Assembly: GCA_019695185.1 (NCBI GenBank)
Contig: JAIBAN010000016.1
Location: 1 to 64,000 of the forward strand
Length of the DNA stretch: 64,000 bases
DNA from: Blastocatellia bacterium
GTDB lineage: Bacteria > Acidobacteriota > Blastocatellia > Chloracidobacteriales > Chloracidobacteriaceae
Direction of reading: 5' to 3'
Made by a program: the position numbers and the translations under genes
Notes under the pieces: generated by a model
Databases searched by the model: none
Told to the model about the DNA's origin: nothing
Seen by the model: only the letters and a program-made list of their open reading frames with translations
Shown: positions 18,429 to 28,025 of the stretch, in pieces
Numbering within the stretch: position 1 is the stretch's first letter
Layout of the letters: the number at the start of each line of letters is the position of its first letter

Positions 18429-18656
18429 ATGGTCGGACTCTTTGGTTTTATCCAGTCACTTGGACCAGACTATGATTACATTGCAGAGTGTGAAGCATTG
18501 ACCCGTGACTTCAAGGCCTTGCAGGTTTGGGAGTTGGGCGAATTGATTCGGAAAGAAAAAGCAAAGGCCGGGTTCTCACAATTCAAGCCCGACCTTTTTG
18601 GTTCGCTCTCCATACTAAGACGTGGAGCAGTCAACCGCTTGAGGGGTTATGAATGA
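18429..18656 (+). CDS. Small hypothetical protein
   Basis: 75 residues, helical and charged: DYDYIAECEALTRDFKALQV, WELGELIRKEKAKAGFSQFK. It lies 38 bases after the DUF559 gene, and its last 8 bases overlap the start of the zinc-ribbon gene at 18649. It therefore looks like the middle gene of a three-gene unit. No motif recognised. Confidence 0.5.
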   Translation: MVGLFGFIQSLGPDYDYIAECEALTRDFKALQVWELGELIRKEKAKAGFSQFKPDLFGSLSILRRGAVNRLRGYE

Positions 18657-19092
18657 AATCAAATGCACCCTGGCCTTGAGGTGTCCAAAAACATGGGATG
18701 AACTATCAGCCACCAGTGAGCCAAAGGTGAGGTTTTGTGAGCATTGCAGCCAGAATGTTTATTGGGCGGGGAATCAGCAAGAGGTTGATAGATTTGCCGC
18801 TAAAGCAAAATGCGTCGCTTTTCAGACTCTCGAATATGCCATTCTGGGGAGGCCTGCTGGTCCGTTGACAGATTATTCTCTGGTCGTGCTCAAACAGGAT
18901 TTGATAGGGAAAAAATTGGCAGCTTTTAAAAAAATCATGCATTCTGATTTACCATATTTGGCAATCAAGGAAATGTATCATCAGAAAGAAGTGATCATCG
19001 AATTTTGGGATTCATTTGAGGGAGCTGAGAATTTGAGACAAAGGCTTGAAGCAATTGATGTTGTCTGTGAAATCAGAGAAACGACTGCCTAA
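18649..19092 (+). CDS. CPxxW / CxxC zinc-ribbon-like protein (copy 2)
   Basis: 147 residues. The N-terminus reads CTLALRCPKTWDELSAT, then RFCEHCSQNVYWAGNQQEVD and KCVAF. Four cysteines (CP, CxxC, CV) give a probable zinc site. The same pattern occurs in the protein at 5346, while the C-terminal halves share little. The second half here (QDLIGKKLAAFKKIMHSDLP ... IIEFWDSFEGAENLRQRLEA) resembles a small ferredoxin-like fold. Unknown function. It overlaps the preceding 75-residue gene by 8 bases. Confidence 0.65.
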   Translation: MNEIKCTLALRCPKTWDELSATSEPKVRFCEHCSQNVYWAGNQQEVDRFAAKAKCVAFQTLEYAILGRPAGPLTDYSLVVLKQDLIGKKLAAFKKIMHSDLPYLAIKEMYHQKEVIIEFWDSFEGAENLRQRLEAIDVVCEIRETTA

Positions 19093-19213
19093 CCGTTTGG
19101 ATCTTGTGTGAGGTCAGAGACCTCACCATGGTCCAGCTTCCTTCTAGCGCCAACCGGTGTAACTCGAAGCATTTTGCTTACGCTCGCTTCATTTCAAATT
19201 TTTCCGAGGTTTT

Positions 19214-21355
19214 ATGGTCAACCTGACTCAAAGGATGATGACGATGGCGGGTACCGTCTTGTTGGGGCTGTTGGTGGCTTGGGCTCCTGCCTTTGGAATG
19301 CGTATTTCATTGCCAAAGGCTCTTCCTCAGGAAGATGGGCACAAGGTGACCACCACGGTCCTGTTCCCAGTTCAAAGGAACGGCAGATTTGGGTTTCTTG
19401 ATATCAAAGGGACACTCGTGGTCCCCCCACAATTCAGGGAAGTAAAACCTTTTACCGAAGGATTGGCCATGGTGGCGAAGGAGAAATATGGGTTTATTGA
19501 TTCCAGAGGGAAAGTCGTCATTGAATTGAAGTTTGACCGAGCCACCAGTTTTTCGGATGGGCTGGCTTTGGTTTCCGTTCAGGGTAAGTGGGGATTTATC
19601 AATCCGGCTGGGGAAATGGTCATCCAGCCCCAATTCGCCTCGGTTTTTAATCCTGATCAGTACGCAGATATCCGGCAACCGGAGGGCAGAACCCGCACTT
19701 GGATAACTCCAGAAATGGATCCGGGTGGGGTGCCGGGGGGCGTGGTGGGCGGGGTGTTGGGATCAACTGGAGACAATAATCTTTCAAAAGCGGTCAAAAT
19801 CAAGGAGGAAATATACCAGGGGCTGGAGGGGGTGGAGGCTTTCCATGAAGGCTTGGCTTTGGTCGAAAAGGTTGAAAAACGGATAACCACCTACCAGGAC
19901 AGGGAGGGGAAACTCTTTACAACGGAGACCCAGTTGAAACACGCCTTCGGGTTTATCGATAAAACCGGAAAGGTGGTCATTGAGCCCCGATTTTCCGAGG
20001 CCAAGCATTTCTATCAGGGAGTCGCGCAAATCACCTTCGACGGCAATTCCTGGGGTTATGTCAATCAGGCCGGGAAAATTGTATTGGCCCCGCAGTTTGA
20101 CCGAATTGTGGATTTTACCGAAGGACCCGCCCACATCGAAAAAAAAGGCAAGGTTGGATTCTTTGTGAAAACCACCTACCAGTTGGTTGACCCGGTCTTT
20201 GATGAGGTAGGACGGTTCGCCGAAGGCCGGGCTTTGATCAAACTCAATAAAAAATGGGGGTATATTGATGCCACGGGCAAAATAGTGGTTTCGCCTCAAT
20301 TTGAGGATGCCGCTGATTTCAGCAACGGGCTTGCCGCCGTCAGGATGGGAAAACTGTGGGGCTACCTTGCACCCACCGGAAAAATGGCAGTCCCACCCAA
20401 ATTTATCAATGCCGGTGACTTTTCCGAAGGGCTGGCACCGGTCAGTTTGGCTGGTCAGTGCGGCTATATTGATGCAAGTGGGAAATTCCTTTTGAAACTC
20501 ACCCCGACACCCTCAAGGTTTGGGTCGTTTTCAAACGGGCTGGCCCGCATCGAAATTCCGTTTCCCAACTCCAAGGGGGAGGAGGATGGGCTTCAGGGAT
20601 TTATTGACCGCAGGGGAAAAAGAGTTGTCGAACCAAAATACCACTCCACCGGTGATTGGGTGAATGGCCTGTGCGTGGTGCGTACCACTGCCTTGTTGAC
20701 CGATTCGACCTGCGGTGTGATTGACTTCGCCGGAAAATTTATCCTTCCCCCAAAATATAAGGATATCGACATTTTGCCTTCAGGCATCATCCAGGCTACC
20801 CTCTCACGGGAACCGGAAATGATCTGTTTGGCGAATTCCGCTGGCGCTTTGATTTGGGAGCCAACGCCGTTTGACGACTGGCATGTGACAGTCGATAAAA
20901 AATACCGGGTTGAGTTTCTGACTCCCCATCCACCCTTGTGGAAGGACCGGCTGGCTGCGCTTCAAAAAGATGCCGACACGTCGAAAGATGGCGAACGGTA
21001 TTTCAGTTTCGACAACCGGACCAAGATCACGTACGACCTTCGGATTGAGCCTGGGTTCAAAGGGAATCCGGAAACCGTGTTAACCAAAAGCCTCTATGGA
21101 ATCGTTTATGCCACCCAAGGAACGGTCACCTCGCACAAGAGCCTGATGAGCGGGGGGTATCCGGCCAAAGAGGCGGAATTGACCTTTAATGACAAGGCCG
21201 GAAAAGCCACCCTGTTGCGGTTACGACTGGTGTTGGCCGATGAAACCCTGTTTGTCCTGCTGGTTTTTGGCCGGAAAGAGGAAATTTCGCTTCAGCTCTT
21301 TGGTAACTCGGCAGATTTCTATTTTCAATCAATCCAATTACTTGGGAAGAAATGA
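19214..21355 (+). CDS. Exported WG-repeat protein
   Basis: 713 residues with a signal peptide-like start (GTVLLGLLVAWAPAFG, residues ~13-28). Residues ~45-510 are built of WG (KWG) repeats of ~45-50 residues, each with the form (Y/W)GFI(D/N)..GK.V(I/V).P.F......F..GLA.V, e.g. KYGFIDSRGKVVIELKF and KWGYIDATGKIVVSPQFEDA. I count roughly eight. A Gly/Pro-rich loop (GGVPGGVVGGVLGS) interrupts the array near residue 180. The C-terminal ~190 residues are different and unrecognised. WG repeats form propeller-like binding surfaces and are usually extracytoplasmic. The ligand is unknown. The gene stands alone. Confidence 0.85.
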   Translation: MVNLTQRMMTMAGTVLLGLLVAWAPAFGMRISLPKALPQEDGHKVTTTVLFPVQRNGRFGFLDIKGTLVVPPQFREVKPFTEGLAMVAKEKYGFIDSRGKVVIELKFDRATSFSDGLALVSVQGKWGFINPAGEMVIQPQFASVFNPDQYADIRQPEGRTRTWITPEMDPGGVPGGVVGGVLGSTGDNNLSKAVKIKEEIYQGLEGVEAFHEGLALVEKVEKRITTYQDREGKLFTTETQLKHAFGFIDKTGKVVIEPRFSEAKHFYQGVAQITFDGNSWGYVNQAGKIVLAPQFDRIVDFTEGPAHIEKKGKVGFFVKTTYQLVDPVFDEVGRFAEGRALIKLNKKWGYIDATGKIVVSPQFEDAADFSNGLAAVRMGKLWGYLAPTGKMAVPPKFINAGDFSEGLAPVSLAGQCGYIDASGKFLLKLTPTPSRFGSFSNGLARIEIPFPNSKGEEDGLQGFIDRRGKRVVEPKYHSTGDWVNGLCVVRTTALLTDSTCGVIDFAGKFILPPKYKDIDILPSGIIQATLSREPEMICLANSAGALIWEPTPFDDWHVTVDKKYRVEFLTPHPPLWKDRLAALQKDADTSKDGERYFSFDNRTKITYDLRIEPGFKGNPETVLTKSLYGIVYATQGTVTSHKSLMSGGYPAKEAELTFNDKAGKATLLRLRLVLADETLFVLLVFGRKEEISLQLFGNSADFYFQSIQLLGKK

Positions 21356-21463
21356 GCCGATGATCCCAGCAATTCCCGGTTAAGTCGGACCTGGATACCT
21401 GCAGGCACCGCCAACTGTCGCCTCCGTTGTGGGAGAGCACGCACACCAGATGATTTGTGAGGG

Positions 21464-21670
21464 TTGTCGGACTGGCTGCAAGGCAGTGGCGGTGGCGTGG
21501 TGGCAGTGGAAAGCACCGGCAATTATTGGAATATCCAGGAAGCTACAGAGCAGGAGGTCTGGGTCAATGCGGCCCCTGTGAAACGGGTTCCGGACCGCAA
21601 GACCGATGTCAAGGATGCGGCGTTCCTTTCAGCAGCAGTTTTCAACACAGGTGATGCCATCCGCCCTTAA
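21464..21670 (+). pseudogene. IS110-family transposase fragment
   Basis: This short frame reads GVVAVESTGNYWNIQEATEQ, then EVWVNAAPVKRVPDRKTDVK and DAAFLSAAV. It matches the conserved N-terminal DEDD region of IS110 transposases (V.MESTG.YW ... V.NA..VK.VPGRKTDVKDA). Several residues normally present between the YW and EV(W) motifs are missing, and neither the rest of the DEDD domain nor the Tnp_IS116 domain follows. It is therefore a relic between two large secreted-protein genes. Confidence 0.75.
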
Positions 21671-21804
21671 CAGAGGTTTTCCGGCAATTGTGTCTGCGCG
21701 CCCCCGTATCGTTCCTTTCAAAATTCGCCATAACCCGCCTGCCCTTCCCGCGTTGACATGGCATTCACCCTCCAAACTCAAAGAAATGTTCAAGGATACC
21801 TGGT

Positions 21805-24800
21805 ATGCGTCATCTGCTTCGGTTTTTGTCATTGATAGTGGTTATTTTCCTGTTCTCCCTTACCACTCACGCCCAGTGGGTTGATGATTCCAAGCGCATC
21901 GCCTTGACCTTGCTCTGGCAGCGAAAAAACCAGGAGGCGTTTAAATACGTGGCTACCTTTCCAGGGAGTGAGTATGCGACCGCCTATTTGGGCCGGCAAC
22001 AACCAGGCGAGTCACTGAAGTATCTTGAGGACAGCGGGTTGCTGGAACAAAACCCGCGCCTGTGGCTGGTTAAAGGGGATTTGCTCCTTGCTTTAGGGCG
22101 GAACTCCGAGGCGCTGGCTTGTTACCAGAGCGGGGCGAAACGATACACCCATCTCTCCGATTACCCCGCCGAAGTTGAACCTGCGCTGTTTGAAAGAAAG
22201 TGGGCCAGCCTGGTTTTGACGGAATTTCCCTTGTCATTTACGTACGGACCAGGGAGTCATCGTGACAATTGGCTGATTCGCAGGTTTTTGACGTTGGGGG
22301 CAGTTGCAGATGCCAAACAGGAGTTTGAGAGGGTTTGGCAGATTCACGAAGCCTGGCGACAAAAAAGCGCTTATCCACCGGAAACGCTCCAGTTTGCACT
22401 TGATTATGCCTATTTTCTGAAGCGGAACCATTTCGACCTGGCTGCCGAAAAACTGTTGTTGGATGTTTTTTCCGGTTTGGCCTTTTCCTGGCTCCCCTCT
22501 TTCAACCAGGACAAGGGAACTGCGAAATACCGGCTGCAAACCTCCCCATTGGGCCTTGGACCAAAGCAATTTATCCATTCTGCCTATACGGTCCTCAAAA
22601 GCCTGGGAGCCGCCGCCAAAATCAAACCGGTTGTCCTCGAAGCCGCCAAGTATGATTTTCCCAATGTGAGTATTGTGGCCGAAATCCTCCGGATTGAGGG
22701 TGACCCGACCAGTGCTCTGAACCTGGAACTGACGGATTTGGATGCCAGAGTTGACTCGAAAGCCATCCAATACTATCAACGGGGAGTCGTTTTGGAAGAG
22801 AATAAGGAACTCCGGCGGGCGCTCAAGGAATACGAAATGGCGGGTGAGACGCTCCGACAACCCAGCCAATCATATCTCTTGACGACGAGTCAGTTATTTT
22901 ACCGGTACGTTCTTCCGGAAAATTTGCCCAGCCGGCAGCAGCGGCTGCATTTTTTTCAATCCCGTCTTTTGGAACGGCGGAACCGGCTGGCTAAAAGGGT
23001 TGGAACCCCACTCCAGGTTTTGACTGCGGCTTTGGCCGAAGCTGAAACCTTTCCGGACCAATTCTCCGGCAAGGCCCAGATGCATGACCTGGAAGAATTG
23101 TTTGCAAAAGCCAATCGTCAGGTTGATTTCATCCCCTGGGCAAGAAAATTTGCTGCCAACAACCCTGCATCGCCCAGTCTTTTCTGGTTGGGATTACGGC
23201 TTGGTACCCAGGAATTGGGATTTCAATATCTCATCAAGGCTGCTGCCGAGCCCTGGTTTTCCTCTGAAAACCTCAAGGAATGGAAAAGCTGGTTGGAACA
23301 GGAAAGAGTTGACTGGTATCCGGCACTGGTTGAAAGACTGGCGCAAGCCTATCCGCAGAATGGCTGGGTTCAACTGGAACGGCTCAAACTGAAGGGGCTG
23401 CTGAATTCCCCCCAGGTCATTCCGGTTTTGGAGCTTCTCACCCACAACCCTCGGGATTCCGGACGCAGCAATTTCTGGCCCCAAAACAATGTGTTTCCAA
23501 CTGTTTTCTCCGCTGCCCTTGCCTTGCTGAAATACTATCACCAAACCGGGAACGAGGCCCAACTGCTTGAACTTGCGCTCCGGATTGCACGGCGCGAATC
23601 ACCCTTTCACCTTCCTGCTCACGTGGTTGAAGACCATGGGAAGTTTGGCCTGAGTGAAGGGAACCTTGTCCTGGAATTTGCCATCCAGCACCTCTCACGG
23701 CCCGAATTTCTCAAGCAACTTCAGGTTGCCCTGGATGACTCCCCCTGGTTGCGGCCAACCAGTCAAATTCACAATCGGTTGGGGTTGCCTCCGCTCTGGC
23801 CGTTTTCCCCAACTTCTCTGCCGGTGCAACCGACCGCAAACGGGAAGGGAGTGGCTTTGGTTTCCTTTGCTGAGGTATTGAGTTTGTGCCGGGATGAACA
23901 ATGGATGTATGTCGGACATCCCTGGGGAGTGGCGGTTCGTGATTTTCAGGGGAGCCTGGTGAAAACGGTTTTTCTTCCCCAGCCCGCTGAATATTTGGCC
24001 CTCCTGAATGGCGACCTGTGGGTTGGAACGACTGACGGTTTGTTTCGGGTTGACCCCCAAACCGTTCAGGTTGAACACCTCAGGTGTGACCAGGAGCTGA
24101 CCCCCGAAGACAGAAAACTTTCCCGAACCAATCCGAATTCGGTTTTTGGCCTAGCTGTCCAGAACCAGTGGCTGTGGGTCCAGACCTCGCACAGCCTCCG
24201 CCGGTATCATCCTCCAGACCGAACCGTGCGGGTTTTTGAACGTGATGAAATGAACCTTCCTCTCGACCGGGTTCCGGAGAAAATCATGGTTGATGGCAAT
24301 TTTCTGTGGGTGGGTGGCCGTTCTGATGGGATACGTCGCTTTGATGCCAGCCGCGAAAAGTGGGAGTCCGTGCCAAACGAGCCGCTGGGAAGGATCCAAT
24401 TGCTGGGAATCTACCAAAGGAAAATTTGGGGAAAACAAATCAACCCGGATGATGAAACGGTCCGCCTGGTTATGATTGACCCGGATACGTTGCAACCCGG
24501 TTTGGTTCCGGTGGAACCTGAATTTCCCGACCCCGTTTGGTTTGAGGTAAAGGAACTCCATGTGTGTGGGCAGTTGAACGGGAACCCGGTGTTTGGCTCC
24601 CACCTCCCGCTGGCTTGGTTTGACCCGCAAACCGGGCACCTGAGACCTCTCCAACCCCTTGGTTCCCTCAAACCGTTGGACTTTGAGCCGGATGTGCCTT
24701 TTTCCATCCGAAACCGGTGGGATGAGGCAGGAGGTGTGACCCGTTTTGAGCAATGGTCCAATCCGGAAAAAAACCAGCCTCATGCCAGATCCTGGTTGAT

Positions 24801-26667
24801 GCTCCATCTGCCCAATGGCACCCTGGTTGCGGGAGGGAGAAAATATCCAGGTGACGCAGCAAGCCAAACTGCGGGTCTATGGTTTTGGGAAGCGGGAAAG
24901 ACCTCCCCCCGGCAAATCCCGAATGGGTTGTTGGGAACCTCGGTTTTTTCGGTTTCCTATCGGGAAGCGGATAAAACCACCTGGGTCTGCACCAGCGGCG
25001 GAGTTTTGGTATTGGATGCACATTACCAACCAGTCCGCCAATTCACCGAAGCTGTCGGCTTGTTACCGGCTGCTTACGGTTTTGGCGCATGGGTAGGAAA
25101 TCGTTTTATCTGTGTGACTGCCGGAAACTCCAAAATGGCTTTTTCCGTCATTGACGGAACCACCTATCAAGTGCAGACGACCAAGCCGTGCCTGGTCGAA
25201 GGAAATCCCCAGATAGAATCAATTGTTCCGGCGGCAACCTCCAACCAAATCCGGGTGACCTTCAAACCCAGATGGAAGAAAGGTTTCAAATATGAGCTGG
25301 AACAATATCAACCGCTGGAAATTGGTTTGGATCCAGTACAGAGCCCTCCGTCGCTTCTGCTCAAAACACTTCCCCTAAAAGGCTCTGTCCTTCCCCCTGA
25401 CCCTTTGCCCATGCCCCTCTTGGGCGGCACCCAAACCGGTCAGGTCAAGATTTTGGAAAAGTCCTGCCTTTTTGGCACAAACGGGTTGCTGGTCGTTTTG
25501 GAAAATTTTTCCGTCACATCATCCCCCGTGGAAATGACTGCCACCCTGGAGTCGAATCAGCCTCTCGTCAAACAGATGGCGGAGTCTGGAACCCAGCTTC
25601 GTCCGGAGGAATTGGCGGCTCAGTTTGGCCGGTTTTTGAAAAGTCCAAATCCCTTTGTGGTCCGGGAAACCCTGTTTGCCCTCAAAGGCGAAATTCAAAA
25701 TGAAAACCCTGAAGTTCTGGCCGCCGTGGTGGAGCAGCTTGGGAACTCCAACTGGGAGGTCCGGAATCTGGTTGCGGCCCTGCTGGGGAACCAAACCCAT
25801 CCGATTGTGATACGGGGTTGGCAGGCTGCCGCACAGAGCCCGTTTGAAGATATTCGCAACAGCTCCATCATTCATCGGGCCAGTGCAGGAACGCTGGCCG
25901 AACCAGCCGAATTAACCCGTTTGTACAAGACGAAATTCATACCGTCAGTGGCTGGAAACGCTCCCCTCTTTGAGTTTCTGAGCAAAAGCGACCCAGCCGG
26001 CCTGTTGGATATTTATCTTCAGAGCCCTCCAAAATATTCAATTGAAGGAAAGGCATTCCAGGAATTAGCCAAACAATTGGCAGCCAAACCGGAAATGTTC
26101 CTGCCTCGGTTTTTTCCGGTCACAGAAAAACGAAATCTGCTCGAACGGCTGGCCAGAGAGGCGGGAACCCAACTCCTGCCCGCACTCCACCTGCTGCTGA
26201 CATCTCCCGAACCGGTGACTCGGGCCAATGCTGCCCTGGCCTGTGGCGCAATCGGTGAACGGTCCTCAATCCCCTTTCTCATCCAGGCACTTGATCTGCA
26301 AAGCCAGGAGTCCCAAGTCGCCATTTTGGCGGTGCTGGGAACCCTCAAGGCAGCAGAAGCCGTGCCGGCTTTGGTCGGACTGTATCGGCTCAGGCAAAAG
26401 GAAAAACAGTTCAGCGAGGGGATTCCGGCAAACCAGCGGAACCCTGACAAACCGCCTGCGCCAACCGTCCCGCAGGGGGTGGCATCGTTTGGGGAAATGG
26501 ACCTGGAATATGAACTTTTACAGACGCCTCCCCGGCCCCGGTTTCCTGATTTCCGGCAACAAAATGTACACTTGCCAATGGAGGAAATTATCAAGACGAT
26601 AGAAACCATTGGCCCGCAAGCCAAACAGGATTTTTATCAAAAATTGCAGAACCGGCCAGCTTCATAA
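21805..26667 (+). CDS. Giant exported protein with TPR-like, beta-propeller and HEAT-repeat parts
   Basis: 1620 residues. The signal peptide is LLRFLSLIVVIFLFSLTTHA. Residues ~25-640 are helical and TPR-like (LALGRNSEALACYQSGAKRY, ENKELRRALKEYEMAGETLR). Residues ~680-1180 resemble a propeller with repeated LWVGTTDGLFRVD, LWVGGRSDGIRRFD and TWVCTSGGVLVLDAHYQP blades, like the sensor part of Reg_prop proteins. Residues ~1290-1540 are HEAT-like (NWEVRNLVAALLGN, TRANAALACGAIGERSSIPF, LAVLGTLKAAEAVPALVGLY). No kinase or membrane anchor follows. Probably a periplasmic scaffold or sensor. The exact role is unknown. Confidence 0.85.
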   Translation: MRHLLRFLSLIVVIFLFSLTTHAQWVDDSKRIALTLLWQRKNQEAFKYVATFPGSEYATAYLGRQQPGESLKYLEDSGLLEQNPRLWLVKGDLLLALGRNSEALACYQSGAKRYTHLSDYPAEVEPALFERKWASLVLTEFPLSFTYGPGSHRDNWLIRRFLTLGAVADAKQEFERVWQIHEAWRQKSAYPPETLQFALDYAYFLKRNHFDLAAEKLLLDVFSGLAFSWLPSFNQDKGTAKYRLQTSPLGLGPKQFIHSAYTVLKSLGAAAKIKPVVLEAAKYDFPNVSIVAEILRIEGDPTSALNLELTDLDARVDSKAIQYYQRGVVLEENKELRRALKEYEMAGETLRQPSQSYLLTTSQLFYRYVLPENLPSRQQRLHFFQSRLLERRNRLAKRVGTPLQVLTAALAEAETFPDQFSGKAQMHDLEELFAKANRQVDFIPWARKFAANNPASPSLFWLGLRLGTQELGFQYLIKAAAEPWFSSENLKEWKSWLEQERVDWYPALVERLAQAYPQNGWVQLERLKLKGLLNSPQVIPVLELLTHNPRDSGRSNFWPQNNVFPTVFSAALALLKYYHQTGNEAQLLELALRIARRESPFHLPAHVVEDHGKFGLSEGNLVLEFAIQHLSRPEFLKQLQVALDDSPWLRPTSQIHNRLGLPPLWPFSPTSLPVQPTANGKGVALVSFAEVLSLCRDEQWMYVGHPWGVAVRDFQGSLVKTVFLPQPAEYLALLNGDLWVGTTDGLFRVDPQTVQVEHLRCDQELTPEDRKLSRTNPNSVFGLAVQNQWLWVQTSHSLRRYHPPDRTVRVFERDEMNLPLDRVPEKIMVDGNFLWVGGRSDGIRRFDASREKWESVPNEPLGRIQLLGIYQRKIWGKQINPDDETVRLVMIDPDTLQPGLVPVEPEFPDPVWFEVKELHVCGQLNGNPVFGSHLPLAWFDPQTGHLRPLQPLGSLKPLDFEPDVPFSIRNRWDEAGGVTRFEQWSNPEKNQPHARSWLMLHLPNGTLVAGGRKYPGDAASQTAGLWFWEAGKTSPRQIPNGLLGTSVFSVSYREADKTTWVCTSGGVLVLDAHYQPVRQFTEAVGLLPAAYGFGAWVGNRFICVTAGNSKMAFSVIDGTTYQVQTTKPCLVEGNPQIESIVPAATSNQIRVTFKPRWKKGFKYELEQYQPLEIGLDPVQSPPSLLLKTLPLKGSVLPPDPLPMPLLGGTQTGQVKILEKSCLFGTNGLLVVLENFSVTSSPVEMTATLESNQPLVKQMAESGTQLRPEELAAQFGRFLKSPNPFVVRETLFALKGEIQNENPEVLAAVVEQLGNSNWEVRNLVAALLGNQTHPIVIRGWQAAAQSPFEDIRNSSIIHRASAGTLAEPAELTRLYKTKFIPSVAGNAPLFEFLSKSDPAGLLDIYLQSPPKYSIEGKAFQELAKQLAAKPEMFLPRFFPVTEKRNLLERLAREAGTQLLPALHLLLTSPEPVTRANAALACGAIGERSSIPFLIQALDLQSQESQVAILAVLGTLKAAEAVPALVGLYRLRQKEKQFSEGIPANQRNPDKPPAPTVPQGVASFGEMDLEYELLQTPPRPRFPDFRQQNVHLPMEEIIKTIETIGPQAKQDFYQKLQNRPAS

Positions 26668-26781
26668 GGAATCCATCCAGGGGTTCAGCCCTGAGCAAAA
26701 TTGAAGTGGCAGGTTCCAGCCCCGAAACAATGTGGTTTTGGTTACGACTTCCCTTATTTGTCCTGGTACAAACGCCCGTTT

Positions 26782-27438
26782 CTATGCAACTCCAGCCAGT
26801 CGTTTGACCTGCATTGCTTTGAACTTCCCTCCGCGTCGTGCTGGAAACCCAAGCCGGTTGAGTTCAGCGGCAATTTTGCCGTAGCTCCAGCCCTTCTCCC
26901 GCAACGGACCGATGATGGCGGCGGCCTTGCGGTTATGTTCGTGGGTGCGGGCATTGTGGATGCGGACCTGAATGCCCTTGGCTTTGGCTTCAGGTGTCAG
27001 GTTTTCCGGTTTGCCCAGCGTGACACCTCGTTCCTTGAGCGAGTGGAGCGCCTCCCTGGTTCGTTTGGAAATCATTTCCCGTTCCTGCTCGGCCAGGGCT
27101 GCAAAGATGTGGAGGGTGAATTTGTTGGCAGTCGGCATGTCGCCGGCGATGAAATCCACCCCGGATTCCATGAGGTTGGCGATAAAGGCGACATTGCGCG
27201 ACAGTCGGTCAAGTTTGGCAATCAGCAGGGTCGCCCCGGTCTGCCGGCAATGGGCCAAGGCACGCAGCAACTCAGGCCGGTTGTTTTTCCGCCCGCTTTC
27301 AATGTCGGTATATTCGGCCATCACTTGGCCGTCCCGGGCGGTCGTTTCGACAATCCGCCGTTGGGCTTCCAGCCCGAGTCCCGACTGCCCCTGTTTCGGG
27401 GTGCTTACCCGGTAATAGGCAACGTAGGTTTGAGTCAT
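26782..27438 (-). CDS. Serine recombinase (resolvase/invertase family)
   Basis: 218 residues from the ATG at 27436-27438. The resolvase domain starts MTQTYVAYYRVSTPKQGQSG with catalytic S12 and R10. It contains LLIAKLDRLSRNVAFIANLM and FALLAEQEREMIS-like IFAALAEQEREMISKRTREA, followed by a short C-terminal recombinase/HTH part (GWSYGKIAAELNRLGFPARR). It lacks the long zinc-ribbon domain of large serine integrases, so a resolvase or invertase role is more likely than phage integration. Its ATG overlaps the TGA of the AbiEi-like gene (ATGA, 27435-27438), showing translational coupling. Confidence 0.92.
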   Translation of the reverse strand: MTQTYVAYYRVSTPKQGQSGLGLEAQRRIVETTARDGQVMAEYTDIESGRKNNRPELLRALAHCRQTGATLLIAKLDRLSRNVAFIANLMESGVDFIAGDMPTANKFTLHIFAALAEQEREMISKRTREALHSLKERGVTLGKPENLTPEAKAKGIQVRIHNARTHEHNRKAAAIIGPLREKGWSYGKIAAELNRLGFPARRGGKFKAMQVKRLAGVA

Positions 27439-28025
27439 GCCAACGCCTCCAGGTAAGGAGTTATCACCCGTTCGACCCGGCACAGGCGAGCGAAATGGAG
27501 AATTCTGGCCACCGTCACCTGATCCCGTTCCAGGCCGTTGCGGAGGGCTTCCAGCACCACTTCCAGCCCGATCCGGTTGCGGAACTTGAATCCATCGGCA
27601 ATGGTTTTTTCTGCTGAATAGATCCGCACTGGCACTCCATCCACCGGATGGGTCTCAATGCCGGCCTCATAGGCTGTCGGGGCGACGTGAAAGGCCCGAA
27701 TGGACGGATGTTCAACCCGAGGTGTTTTGACCCCTTGCGGGAGCGCAATATCCACCCAATGCGGAATCCGGGTGGTCAAATGATGGAAGGCGAAGGCTGA
27801 AATGAGGCAGATCACAGCTTTGGGAACCCGCACTGACACTGACACCAGATCCGGTTGGTCCGGCCAGGGCAGGTCGGCGGACCGAAAGACACCCCGACTC
27901 AGTTCAATCAGCTTTCCTTCATCGCGCAGGCGGTAGAGGGTGCGGGGATGAATCCCCAGCGCGAGCGCCTGGGAGGTGCGGACGGTGCCGCCCAGTTGGT
28001 GAATCCGTTCCAGTGGCGGGTGCAT
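27435..28025 (-). CDS. AbiEi-type antitoxin / winged-helix repressor
   Basis: 196 residues from an ATG at 28025. An ATG at 28061 is the alternative, with GAGG about 12 bases before the later start. The N-terminal wHTH (GGTVRTSQALALGIHPRTLY, RLRDEGKLIELSRGVFRSAD) is the AbiEi_4 pattern. The C-terminal AbiEi_1-type domain shows SAFAFHHLTTRIPHWVDIAL, PVRIYSAEKTIADGFKFRNR and VVLEALRN. AbiEi normally represses, and neutralises an AbiEii nucleotidyltransferase toxin encoded next to it. Here the overlapping downstream gene is a serine recombinase and no AbiEii is present. AT-rich repeats at 28035-28095 (two GGTCATT copies on the minus strand) may be its operator. Confidence 0.88.
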   Translation of the reverse strand: MHPPLERIHQLGGTVRTSQALALGIHPRTLYRLRDEGKLIELSRGVFRSADLPWPDQPDLVSVSVRVPKAVICLISAFAFHHLTTRIPHWVDIALPQGVKTPRVEHPSIRAFHVAPTAYEAGIETHPVDGVPVRIYSAEKTIADGFKFRNRIGLEVVLEALRNGLERDQVTVARILHFARLCRVERVITPYLEALA

